15,850 bases of DNA, from NCBI GenBank assembly GCA_002938045.1, contig PTLJ01000009.1:1-15850 (forward strand), given 5' to 3'. Of this stretch, positions 1 to 7,058 are shown piece by piece; the first letter of the stretch is position 1, and the number at the start of each line of letters is the position of its first letter. A program made the position numbers and the translations under genes. Origin of the DNA: Alphaproteobacteria bacterium MarineAlpha3_Bin4. Its GTDB lineage: Bacteria; Pseudomonadota; Alphaproteobacteria; Rhodospirillales; Casp-alpha2. The notes under the pieces are model-generated. The model was not told the DNA's origin, did no database searches, and saw nothing but the letters and a program-made list of their open reading frames with translations.

Positions 1-2
1 AC

Positions 3-256
3 GCTATTACCACGTACCACGCCAGCCCGCAGGTGCGGCGCAATTTTTGCGGAACCTACGGGTCGTAGCTGTTTAGAAAACTGTCGATAGTACCCACATC
101 AGCGTCGCCGCCAGCGCCTTCGACCAGCCGACCGGAGGATAGACAATCGGCCACATCTACATGGACAACAAGCCCGATTACTATGAAGTCGAAGACGACC
201 TGCTAAAGTTCTCGGGTGCGTTCGGCGGCGAGTTGAATGGTGATCGGTGTCTTTAG
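3..256 (+). pseudogene. Decayed GFA-family (glutathione-dependent formaldehyde-activating) gene, C-terminal part
   Basis: Two overlapping frames together read like the C-terminal half of a GFA/CENP-V-fold protein. From base 3 one frame gives YHASPQVRRNFCGTYGS, which resembles the family motif FCxxCGS, then hits TAG at 66-68 and continues LFRKLS. Between about 84 and 95 the coding signal shifts to the next frame, which gives HISVAASAFDQPTGG, a TAG at 140-142, then TIGHIYMDNKPDYYEVEDDL and ends with TAG at 254-256. The second cysteine of the FCxxCGS motif, normally a zinc ligand, is tyrosine here. Two internal stops, one frameshift and a lost metal ligand make it a pseudogene. GFA proteins are associated with formaldehyde or S-hydroxymethylglutathione handling, which fits a demethylation locus. 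The 5' part lies outside the window. The family call rests on remembered motifs, not on an alignment. Confidence 0.68.
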
Positions 257-268
257 GAACGGTCCGCC

Positions 269-685
269 TCAACCTTCGGGCGGCCCCTTGAGCTCAATGG
301 TGTTGCCTTCCGGATCTTCGATATAGATTGAAGGCCCGTATCTCTCAGCCCCGTAACGGAGCTTCAATTCACCGGCCTCGACGCCGTGTTGAGCAAGGTG
401 AGTGCGGATCAATCTCTCGTCGAAGGGATCGATACGCAGACACAGGTGATCCATGTTGTGTTGCTCTGCCGCCGGTGGCTTGCCGCTACCACCGAGTTCT
501 CCGTCGATGTCAACAATGTCGATGAGCGAGACACCGGCGCGCAGCTGGATAAGCCCGATATCGGATTCATTGCGCTCCAACTCGCAGCCGAGCACGTTGC
601 AGTAGAAAGCTACCATGCGCTCGGGCTCGGTGGCGCGGATGACGACATGATCAATGCCGGTGGGTTGGAACGGGGCCGTCGACAT
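269..685 (-). CDS. VOC-fold (glyoxalase/extradiol dioxygenase-like) metalloprotein
   Basis: 138 residues, the usual length of a single-module pair of beta-alpha-beta-beta-beta repeats. The first repeat starts with IDHVVI (His13) and the second with MDHLCLRI (His80); the protein ends with the typical DPEGNTIEL strand (Glu131). His13, His80 and Glu131 match the classical VOC divalent-metal triad, so a catalytic or metal-dependent role is likely. The substrate cannot be read from sequence: glyoxalase, epimerase, lyase and dioxygenase members share this pattern. The start at 685 follows a purine-rich GGGGGTGAGGG stretch and lies 7 bases after the stop of the remnant at 693-944, so the two were probably co-transcribed once. 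It is divergent from the MttB-like gene at 1123. A second VOC gene lies beside the second MttB-like gene, suggesting a recurring association. Family call is strong, function open. Confidence 0.88.
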   Translation of the reverse strand: MSTAPFQPTGIDHVVIRATEPERMVAFYCNVLGCELERNESDIGLIQLRAGVSLIDIVDIDGELGGSGKPPAAEQHNMDHLCLRIDPFDERLIRTHLAQHGVEAGELKLRYGAERYGPSIYIEDPEGNTIELKGPPEG

Positions 686-692
686 GTGGCCC

Positions 693-944
693 TCACCCCC
701 AGGAATGATTGGAGATGCGGTCGATGAATGTCTTGCCCCTGGCGAAGCGGCCGCAGTCTAGGGGCTTATATTCTTCCAGCATGTTGCCCGACGCCAGAAT
801 CCGAGTGATCGGCTTGCTAACGCCGAGCAATTTAGAACTGTGGTTGCAATCGGAAATCATGAAATCGCTCGGCAACGCCTAGTTGATCACCGGCACGTTG
901 TCGACAGCGAAGGCGTTGATGAGGACGTAAGTGGAAGCATTGCC
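693..944 (-). pseudogene. Unrecognised gene remnant with in-frame amber stop
   Basis: On the minus strand the frame from 944 down to the TGA at 693-695 reads like real protein: STYVLINAFAVDNVPVIN, then TAG at 879-881, then DFMISDCNHSSKLLGVSKP and RFARGKTFIDRI. Most codons on both sides of the TAG end in G or C, as in the intact genes here, so both halves were probably one reading frame. An ATG at 873-875, just after the stop, could in principle start a 60-residue peptide, but no good ribosome binding site is evident. I do not recognise the family. The last codons lie 7 bases upstream of the VOC gene start at 685, so this was probably the upstream gene of the same transcript. The coding signal fades above about 944, where the promoter region of the divergent MttB-like gene begins. 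Confidence 0.5.
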
Positions 945-1122
945 ATTTTTCCCCCGAATGTGCTTTCGTTGCGGTTTCGACCGTATGGTTGGTTATTGCT
1001 GTATATGCAACATAATCACTTCGATATATTGTGAAAAGGCGTGATAATGTCGCGAATTAGCATCTTTCTGCCGCCGGATTGGTGTAAGGGTAAAATCAAA
1101 TACCGCGGGAGAAGACGACGCC
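945..1122 (+). promoter_or_regulatory. AT-rich upstream region and candidate sigma70 promoter of the first MttB-like gene
   Basis: This stretch holds no gene and is clearly richer in A+T than the coding DNA around it. A possible sigma70 promoter is TTGGTT at 989-994 and CATAAT at 1011-1016, separated by 16 bases; the -10 box matches five of six consensus positions, the -35 box only its TTG start and one more base. A further GATAAT-like box lies at about 1042-1047. The ribosome binding site GGGAGAAG at 1107-1114 sits 8 bases before the ATG at 1123 and supports that start. No convincing operator palindrome was seen. Confidence 0.38.
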
Positions 1123-2640
1123 ATGGCCCGGAGATCGCGTCGGCGCGAGAAACCGCCCTTCAAGCAGTTGCCGTGGCGGCAGGTGGTCAACCGCTATTCG
1201 CCCATTGAACCCCTCGACGAAGAGCAGATCGAACAAATCCATGACGCCTCGATGAAAGTAATCGAGGAGCTCGGCATGGTGTTTCTCGACGAGGACGCCT
1301 GCGAGAGCCTACGCAAGGCCGGCGCCGACACCGACAAGGATACTCAGCTGGTCAGGATGGACCGCGACATGGTCCTCGAACACGTTGCCAAGGCGCCGGC
1401 GGAGTTTACACTCTACGCTCGCAACCCCGCACACAATCTGCGTATCGGCGGTAACGTCATCAACTTCTCCGCCGTTGGTAGCCCGCCAAACTGCTCTGAC
1501 ATGGACCACGGCCGGCGACCGGGAAACTTCGAGGACTTTCGTAATCTGGTGCGCCTCGTTCAGAGCCTCAACATCGTCCACATGATTGGCGGTCACCCGG
1601 TCGAGCCCATCGACCTGCCGGTCGAAACCCGGCACCTGGATAGCGTACGGGTGTTCGTGACCGATTGCGACAAAGTCTTCTCGGCCTACGCACTCGGCCG
1701 CGAACGTATCTCCGACGCCATCGATATGGCCTGCATCGTCCGCGGAAAGACCCGCGACAAAATCAAGTCGGAGCCCTCGTTCCATACGGTCATTAACACC
1801 AACTCTCCATTGAAGTTGGACGGCCCGATGCTGCGCGGACTGAAGGAGGCCGCTGAATGGGGCCAATGCATAGTCATCACGCCGTTCACGCTGGCCGGCG
1901 CCATGAGCCCGGTGACACTAGCTGGCGCGTTGACACAGCAAAACGCCGAGGCACTGATGGCCATCGCCTACACCCAGATTGTCGCCCCCGGCACGCCAAC
2001 CATCTATGGCGGATTCACCTCGAACGTCGACATGAAGACGGGTGCGCCGGCTTTCGGCACACCCGAATACACCCGTGCAGAATTGATCGGCGGACAGTTG
2101 GCGCGACGCTACAAATTGCCCTACCGGTCCTCCAATGTTAACGCGTCCAACTGCGTCGACAGCCAGGCTACCTATGAATCGATGATGTCAATTTGGGGTG
2201 CGGTTATGGGCGGATGCCACATGATGAAGCACGCTGTCGGCTGGCTCGAGGGCGGCCTCTGCGCCTCTTTCGAAAAGATTATCGTCGACGCCGAGATGTT
2301 GCAAACCATGGCCGAGTTCCTGGAGCCAATCAGCGTAGACGAAGACAGTATTGGCATCGACGCCATGCGCGACGTCGGACCCGGTGGCCATTTCTTCGGC
2401 ACCGCACATACGCTGGATCGTTATGAGACAGCGTTCTACGAACCGATGCTGTCCGATTGGCGTAATTTTGAGACCTGGGAGGAAACGGGCAGCGTTACAG
2501 CCGAGCGACGCGCCAATAAGATTTTCAAGGCAGTTCTCGCCGAATACCAACCGCCGCCCATGGAGGCCACCGTGCGTGAGGAGTTGGACGCCTTCGTCGA
2601 GCAACGCCGACGCGAGATCACCACCATCGCCGCCGCCTAG
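1123..2640 (+). CDS. MttB-family (COG5598) methyltransferase without pyrrolysine, paralog 1
   Basis: 505 residues, close to the roughly 490-520 of trimethylamine:corrinoid methyltransferase MttB and its relatives. The basic N-terminal tail (about residues 1-20) is followed by the TIM-barrel body. Family-like blocks include DLPVETRHLDSV near residue 165, NTNSPLKLDG near 226, GAPAFGTPEYT near 310, GWLEGGL near 373 and GPGGHFFGTAHT near 418; the second paralog at 12456-14003 has counterparts of each. The frame is uninterrupted by TAG, so this is not a pyrrolysine enzyme. Characterised non-pyrrolysine members demethylate quaternary amines such as glycine betaine, proline betaine or carnitine and hand the methyl to a corrinoid protein. 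No corrinoid protein is encoded nearby, so acceptor and substrate are unknown. It converges with the FAD/GcvT fusion at 2769-5195, a likely functional partner. Start supported by GGGAGAAG 8 bases upstream. It ends in TAG. Confidence 0.9.
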   Translation: MARRSRRREKPPFKQLPWRQVVNRYSPIEPLDEEQIEQIHDASMKVIEELGMVFLDEDACESLRKAGADTDKDTQLVRMDRDMVLEHVAKAPAEFTLYARNPAHNLRIGGNVINFSAVGSPPNCSDMDHGRRPGNFEDFRNLVRLVQSLNIVHMIGGHPVEPIDLPVETRHLDSVRVFVTDCDKVFSAYALGRERISDAIDMACIVRGKTRDKIKSEPSFHTVINTNSPLKLDGPMLRGLKEAAEWGQCIVITPFTLAGAMSPVTLAGALTQQNAEALMAIAYTQIVAPGTPTIYGGFTSNVDMKTGAPAFGTPEYTRAELIGGQLARRYKLPYRSSNVNASNCVDSQATYESMMSIWGAVMGGCHMMKHAVGWLEGGLCASFEKIIVDAEMLQTMAEFLEPISVDEDSIGIDAMRDVGPGGHFFGTAHTLDRYETAFYEPMLSDWRNFETWEETGSVTAERRANKIFKAVLAEYQPPPMEATVREELDAFVEQRRREITTIAAA

Positions 2641-2721
2641 GCACCTTCGCTGCCAGGTTTACAGTGACAAGCCGTCGACAGACTGGATGACGCGCTAAAC
2701 TTATTGTGACATAAATTGACG

Positions 2722-2749
2722 GAAGCAGCCGTCGCCCCGGCGCGGCTTC
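2722..2749. terminator. Weak candidate bidirectional terminator hairpin
   Basis: Between the two convergent genes an imperfect inverted repeat can fold: outer arms GAAGC (2722-2726) and GCTTC (2745-2749), an internal loop of A against GCG, inner arms GCCG (2728-2731) and CGGC (2738-2741), and a six-base loop. The only T-run is CTTTT, about 10 bases past the hairpin on the + strand, so intrinsic termination is doubtful. Position between stop codons at 2640 and 2769 is the best argument for it. Confidence 0.25.
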
Positions 2750-2768
2750 GTTCAACGCTTTTAGTGGC

Positions 2769-5195
2769 TCAACTACGCATACGTTCGCCTTGCGGGTCGA
2801 ACAAGGGCTCCAGATGCAACCGGGCTGGCCTTTTCACACCGAGGATTTCAATTGCAAAACCATCTTTCGTGACGAGCGACTCGGCGTTGATGTAGCCGAG
2901 CGCCACAGACTTACCGAGGTAATGGGAATAGCCGCCAGACGTCACCCAACCGACAACGACGTCACCCAGCCACACAGGCTCGTCGCCGACCACGTCGGCG
3001 GTGTCGACCTCAACCTCAAACGTCACCAGCCGGCGCAACGGCCCGTCGGCATGTTCCTTAGCCGCCGCCTCACGACCGATGAAGTCGTTCTTGGAGAGGT
3101 CGATGAAGCGATCGAGACCAACCTCAAAAGCCCCGTAGATAGGCCGGAACTCGGTCGCCCAGCTGCCAAAGCTCTTTTCCAGGCGGAGCGAGTTGAGAGC
3201 GCGGCCGCCGAATAGGCGTAGACCGAACGCTTCACCTGCTTCCATCAACATCTTGAATAGGGCTTCGAGATGTTCAGCCTCGACCCAAATTTCGTAACCA
3301 AAATCGCCGGTAAATGTGATCCGACCGACCATCGCCGAGACCGCGCCGAGGTTCATTTTCTTGATCGACATAAAAGGCATTGCCTGCTTCGAGACGTCCG
3401 CGTCGGTGACCTTGGCAAGTAGATCGCGGGCCTTCGGCCCGGCAATTGAAAGGCCCGTCAGCTCCAATCCGCGCGAGCGGATCGAGACGCCTGTTGCCGG
3501 TAGATGGGCTTCGAACCAGCGCATGTGGTAGTCCTCGGCGATGCCCGAGCCAAAGACGTAGAACTGCTCGTCGGCCAGCTTGGCAACAGTGAAGTCTCCA
3601 ATCAGTTTGCCATCCGGATTAAGCATCGGCGACAGTACGATGCGGCCCGTCCTCGGCATCCTGTTCGACAGAATGCGGCTGATCCAGGCTTCCGCTTCGG
3701 GGCCTGTGACCTCGTACTTGGCAAAGGTCGAAATTTCGATCATGCCGACGCCGTTGCGTACGGCGTTGCATTCGTCGCGTACGGTATCGAACGCATTGGA
3801 GCGCTTGAAGGTTGGTGTTTCCAAGGGTTCCTCGCCCTCGGGCGCAAACCACAGCGCGTGCTCGAGACCGTAAGCCGCACCGAATACGGCGTTGCGCGCC
3901 TTAAGTTTTTCGTAGAGCGGCGAGATGCGGACGGGCCGTGCGGCCGGCAATTCCTCGTTCGGATAGGTGATCGAAAAACGCCGCGAGTAGTTCTCGCGCA
4001 CCTTGGCGTTGGTGTAGGCCATGTCAGCCCAGCCACCGAAGCGCGCGACGTCCATGCTCCAGATGTCGAAGCCCGGATCGCCCTCGACCATCCAGTTCGA
4101 CAGCGACATCCCGACGCCGCCGGCCTGGCTGAACCCGGCCATAACGGCACAGGCGCACCAGTAGTTCTTGAGCCCGCGAACTGGTCCGACCAAAGGGTTC
4201 CCGTCCGGCGCAAAGGTGAAGGGCCCATTGATGACTTGCCTGATGCCGGCACGCTCGAACGCTGGATAGTGCGAAAAACCGACCTCCAGCGACGGTGCGA
4301 TGCGATCGATGTCAGGTTGTAGTAATTCGTGGCCGAAATCCCAGGACGTATCCTTTTCGGACCACGGCACGCCAGCCTTCTCGTAGGTGCCCATCAGCAT
4401 ACCCTTGCCTTCCTGGCGCATGTAGATCTCGCCCTCGAAGTCGATGCAGTGGAGCACTTCCGCACCGGTGCTTTTGTTGATTTCGATAACCTCAGACATT
4501 TCCTCAGTTAGGATGTACATATGCTCCATGGCCAGCACCGGTAGTTCGAGCCCGACCATGCGGCCAACTTCACGCGCCCATAGCCCAGCGGCGTTGACAA
4601 CGTGCTCGGCATGCAGCGTGCCTTTGTCGGTGACCACGTCCCAGCCGCCGTCGGGGCGTTGTCGCAAGTCCTCGACCCGAGTATGACGGTAGATCTCGGC
4701 GCCTTTGATGCGCGCCGCCTTGGCGTAAGCTTGGGTCGTTCCTGCCGGATCTAGGTGCCCCTCGGCCTGGCTGTAAAGCGCGCCGACGAAGTAACTCTTG
4801 TCCATTAGCGGGAACAACTCCGCCGCCTCGTCGACGGAGATGACCTCCATTTCGATGCCGAGATAGCGCGACCGGGCCTTCGCCATTTTCAAAAAATCCA
4901 TGCGTTCAGGCGTCCCCGCCATCATCACGCCGCCGGTCATGTGGACACCGCAGGTTTGGCCAGAGAGCTCCTCGATCTCCTTATAAAGCTCGATCGTGTA
5001 GTGCTGCAGCTTGGCGACATTGGGATCGCCGTTGAGGGTATGGAAGCCGCCGGCCGCGTGCCAGGTTGAGCCAGAGGTCAACTCGTCGCGCTCGATTAGA
5101 ACAGCGTCGCTCCAACCCAGTTTTGTCAGGTGATAGAGAACGCTGCAACCAACGACGCCGCCGCCAATTACGGCGACCCGAACGTGTTTCTTCAT
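2769..5195 (-). CDS. Dimethylglycine/sarcosine dehydrogenase-like FAD oxidoreductase fused to GcvT, paralog 1
   Basis: 808 residues, the normal length of the DMGDH/SARDH family. Residues about 5-35 form the FAD-binding Rossmann segment (GGGVVG at 11-16, acidic Glu35). SGSTWHAAG places His46 where the family attaches FAD covalently. The DAO-type oxidase domain runs to about residue 385, a linker (FAO_M-like) to about 440, and an aminomethyltransferase/GcvT domain with its C-terminal barrel fills the rest; SPMLNPDGKLIGDF near 522-535 resembles the THF-site strand of T-protein. The expected reaction is oxidative N-demethylation with transfer of the one-carbon unit to THF and electrons to an ETF, but the exact substrate is not readable. 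Start chosen at 5195: AGGAG (5206-5210 on the complement) lies 10 bases upstream, and the Rossmann strand begins at once. Convergent with the MttB-like gene at 1123 and divergent from soxB. Same architecture as the partial gene at 14327. Confidence 0.92.
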   Translation of the reverse strand: MKKHVRVAVIGGGVVGCSVLYHLTKLGWSDAVLIERDELTSGSTWHAAGGFHTLNGDPNVAKLQHYTIELYKEIEELSGQTCGVHMTGGVMMAGTPERMDFLKMAKARSRYLGIEMEVISVDEAAELFPLMDKSYFVGALYSQAEGHLDPAGTTQAYAKAARIKGAEIYRHTRVEDLRQRPDGGWDVVTDKGTLHAEHVVNAAGLWAREVGRMVGLELPVLAMEHMYILTEEMSEVIEINKSTGAEVLHCIDFEGEIYMRQEGKGMLMGTYEKAGVPWSEKDTSWDFGHELLQPDIDRIAPSLEVGFSHYPAFERAGIRQVINGPFTFAPDGNPLVGPVRGLKNYWCACAVMAGFSQAGGVGMSLSNWMVEGDPGFDIWSMDVARFGGWADMAYTNAKVRENYSRRFSITYPNEELPAARPVRISPLYEKLKARNAVFGAAYGLEHALWFAPEGEEPLETPTFKRSNAFDTVRDECNAVRNGVGMIEISTFAKYEVTGPEAEAWISRILSNRMPRTGRIVLSPMLNPDGKLIGDFTVAKLADEQFYVFGSGIAEDYHMRWFEAHLPATGVSIRSRGLELTGLSIAGPKARDLLAKVTDADVSKQAMPFMSIKKMNLGAVSAMVGRITFTGDFGYEIWVEAEHLEALFKMLMEAGEAFGLRLFGGRALNSLRLEKSFGSWATEFRPIYGAFEVGLDRFIDLSKNDFIGREAAAKEHADGPLRRLVTFEVEVDTADVVGDEPVWLGDVVVGWVTSGGYSHYLGKSVALGYINAESLVTKDGFAIEILGVKRPARLHLEPLFDPQGERMRS

Positions 5196-5218
5196 GCCCG
5201 TATATCTCCTGGAACTAG

Positions 5219-5437
5219 CCCTTCCCGATTAACGGCATCCTGTACTCGGTCAACCTGACGGTCAATCCGGAACCCGATACAGGGTTGCCTAAAGCGGACA
5301 CCGATAACAAGGTTGTGATCAACTGGCCCGAGAACCTCAAATTCTGCCACCATTACACCGGCGATCGCTCAGACGCCCAAATTGGTTGTTTAAGTGATAG
5401 ACGGCGCTACTTGACGGTGTCAATGGAACGCGATTAG
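5219..5437 (+). pseudogene. Start-less coding remnant, family not recognised
   Basis: From the TAG at 5216-5218 to the TAG at 5435-5437 the + strand has a 72-codon open frame without an early ATG. It begins PFPINGILYSVNLTVNPEPD and continues with VVINWPENLKFCHHYTGD. For its first 55 or so codons nearly all third positions are G or C, as in the functional genes here; the tail (SDRRRYLTVSMERD) looks less protein-like. This is best read as an internal or C-terminal fragment of a former gene, cut at its 5' end by the DMGDH-like gene start at 5195. I do not recognise the family. It lies on the soxB strand, directly upstream of the sox operon, and may now serve only as part of its leader. Confidence 0.45.
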
Positions 5438-5509
5438 CTAACGACCGACGGACCCCGGAGGCCCCCAGGTCCGTGAGCGGACCGAATATCCCATGGGAGC
5501 AAGGTACCG
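5438..5509 (+). promoter_or_regulatory. Leader directly upstream of soxB, with a small inverted repeat
   Basis: A perfect 6-bp inverted repeat, GGTCCG (5468-5473) and CGGACC (5478-5483) with loop TGAG, sits 26 bases before the soxB ATG. It could be a small hairpin in the leader or an operator half-site pair, but short GC palindromes arise by chance in such DNA. GGGAG and AAGG stretches in 5494-5505 provide the ribosome binding site. A TTGACG at 5412-5417 resembles a -35 box but has no good -10 partner at 17 bases. No firm promoter call can be made. Confidence 0.25.
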
Positions 5510-6760
5510 ATGAACAAATACTCGATCTTCAGCCTCGTTCGAAATGCCATCGGCTACCACCAGGACTGGCAGCAGGCCTGGCGCAGCCCCGATCCCAAGT
5601 TTTCCTACGACGTGATTGTCATTGGCGGCGGCGGACACGGGCTCGCCACCGCTTATTATCTAGCCAAGGAACACGGTATTTCCAACGTCGCGGTCCTGGA
5701 AAAGGGCTGGGTCGGCAGCGGCAATACCGGCCGCAACACGACCATCATCCGCTCCAACTACCTCTGGGACGAAAGCGCCGCCATCTATGACAAGGCGCTG
5801 CAACTCTACGAGGGACTGAGTCAGGACCTGAACTTCAACATCATGCTGAGCCAGCGCGGCGTCATCAACCTGGCTCATAACCTGCACGACCTACGCGAGC
5901 TGCATCGGCGCGTCAACGCGATCCGCCTCAATGGCATCGATTCCGAGATCCTGAGCACCGAGCAGGTCAAGGTGATGGTACCTATCCTTAACACCCATCC
6001 CGGCGCACGCTATCCCGTGCTCGGCGCTTCGCTTCAACGGCGCGGCGGTGTCGCGCGGCACGATGCAGTTGCCTGGGGCTTGGCACGGGCCGCCGATGCC
6101 CGTGGCGTCGACATCATCCAAAACTGCGAGGTCACCGCCATCCTGCGCGACGGCGGCAAGGTAACCGGCGTCGAGACAACGCGTGGCGTGATCAAGGCGC
6201 CGAAGATCGGCATCGTCGTCGCTGGCCATACCAGCATGCTCGCCGCGATGGCTGATATCCGGTTGCCAATCAACAGCTACCCGCTGCAGGCGCTGGTCTC
6301 AGAACCGATCAAGCCGATCATCGACACGGTGGTGATGTCCGCCGCCGTCCACGTCTATGTCTCGCAGTCGGACAAGGGCGAACTGGTGCTGGGTGCCGGC
6401 ATCGATGGCTGCAACGGCTACACCCAGCGCGGTAGCCTGCACATCATCGAACACCAGATATCGTCGCTCTGCGAGTTGTTCCCGATCTTTAGCCGGCTCA
6501 GGATGATGCGCCAGTGGGGCGGCATCGTCGACACCTGTCCCGATGCCAGTCCGATCATCTCCAAAACGCCGGTTGAAGGTTTTTACATCAACGGTGGTTG
6601 GGGCACTGGTGGCTTCAAGGCGACGCCCGGGTCGGGATGGTGCTTCGCGTACACTATCGCTCGCGACCAACCGCATGAGCTAAACGCGCCGTTCGCGCTC
6701 GAGCGCTTCGTTTCAGGCGCCCTGGTCGACGAGCACGGCGCCGCCGCAGTAGCTCACTAG
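5510..6760 (+). CDS. soxB: Sarcosine oxidase, heterotetrameric type, beta subunit
   Basis: 416 residues, as expected for SoxB (about 405-420). It is a DAO-fold flavoprotein with the FAD motif GGGGHG at residues 39-44 and an acidic Glu64 at the end of the second strand. VARHDAVAWG places His184 where SoxB proteins carry covalently bound FMN. GGWGTGGFKATPGSG near the C-terminus is the typical second flavin-contact block. The subunit oxidises sarcosine (N-methylglycine) at FAD, passes electrons through FMN to oxygen, and feeds the methylene unit to the THF site in SoxA; it acts in the cytoplasm. It is first in a soxBDAG operon, 16 bases before soxD. N-methyl amino acids other than sarcosine are possible substrates given the neighbouring hydroxyproline gene. 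Call is firm at family level. Confidence 0.96.
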   Translation: MNKYSIFSLVRNAIGYHQDWQQAWRSPDPKFSYDVIVIGGGGHGLATAYYLAKEHGISNVAVLEKGWVGSGNTGRNTTIIRSNYLWDESAAIYDKALQLYEGLSQDLNFNIMLSQRGVINLAHNLHDLRELHRRVNAIRLNGIDSEILSTEQVKVMVPILNTHPGARYPVLGASLQRRGGVARHDAVAWGLARAADARGVDIIQNCEVTAILRDGGKVTGVETTRGVIKAPKIGIVVAGHTSMLAAMADIRLPINSYPLQALVSEPIKPIIDTVVMSAAVHVYVSQSDKGELVLGAGIDGCNGYTQRGSLHIIEHQISSLCELFPIFSRLRMMRQWGGIVDTCPDASPIISKTPVEGFYINGGWGTGGFKATPGSGWCFAYTIARDQPHELNAPFALERFVSGALVDEHGAAAVAH

Positions 6761-6776
6761 GGAGCGGAGACGGACG

Positions 6777-7058
6777 ATGCTGCTGATCCCCTGCCCGTGG
6801 TGCGGCGAACGCGAGGAAACCGAATTCCACCACGGCGGCGAGGCCCATATCGAGCGGCCTAAGGACCCGGACAAACTCAGTGACGAGGAATGGGCCGACT
6901 ACCTATTTATGCGTAAAAACACAAAAGGCGTCTATCTCGAGCGCTGGGTCCACCAATACGGCTGCCGACGCTGGTTCAACGTTGCCCGCAATACAGCGAC
7001 CAACGAGATCGTCGGCGCCTACAAGATGGGTAAAAAACCACCGAAGGGAGCCGGCTGA
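6777..7058 (+). CDS. soxD: Sarcosine oxidase delta subunit, zinc-binding
   Basis: 93 residues, normal for SoxD. Cys6 and Cys9 (IPCPWCG) with His59 and Cys63 (WVHQYGC) reproduce the known zinc site of the subunit. WVHQYGCRRWFNVARNT and the ending with YKMGKKP are characteristic. SoxD is a small structural subunit of the heterotetramer with no separate catalytic role known. GGAG just after the soxB stop serves as ribosome binding site. Its TGA (7056-7058) shares one base with the soxA ATG (7058-7060), implying translational coupling and near-equal subunit synthesis. Confidence 0.96.
   Translation: MLLIPCPWCGEREETEFHHGGEAHIERPKDPDKLSDEEWADYLFMRKNTKGVYLERWVHQYGCRRWFNVARNTATNEIVGAYKMGKKPPKGAG

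Noticed and set aside
693..875. A free-standing 60-residue gene starting at the ATG at 873-875
   Set aside because: Coding character continues upstream of the TAG at 879-881 in the same frame, and no convincing ribosome binding site precedes the ATG, so a broken longer gene is more likely.
66..881. In-frame TAG codons (66-68, 140-142, 879-881) close to MttB-like genes, suggesting pyrrolysine decoding
   Set aside because: Both MttB-like genes read through without any TAG, five intact genes here (both MttB-like genes, soxB, soxG, the hydroxyproline enzyme gene) use TAG as normal terminator, and the first remnant also has a frameshift. No pylT/pylS is seen. Ordinary decay explains the stops.
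3504..4322. 272-codon open frame on the + strand opposite the FAD/GcvT gene
   Set aside because: It is antisense to a well-supported gene, its translation shows no domain-like pattern, and long antisense frames are expected in high-GC coding DNA.
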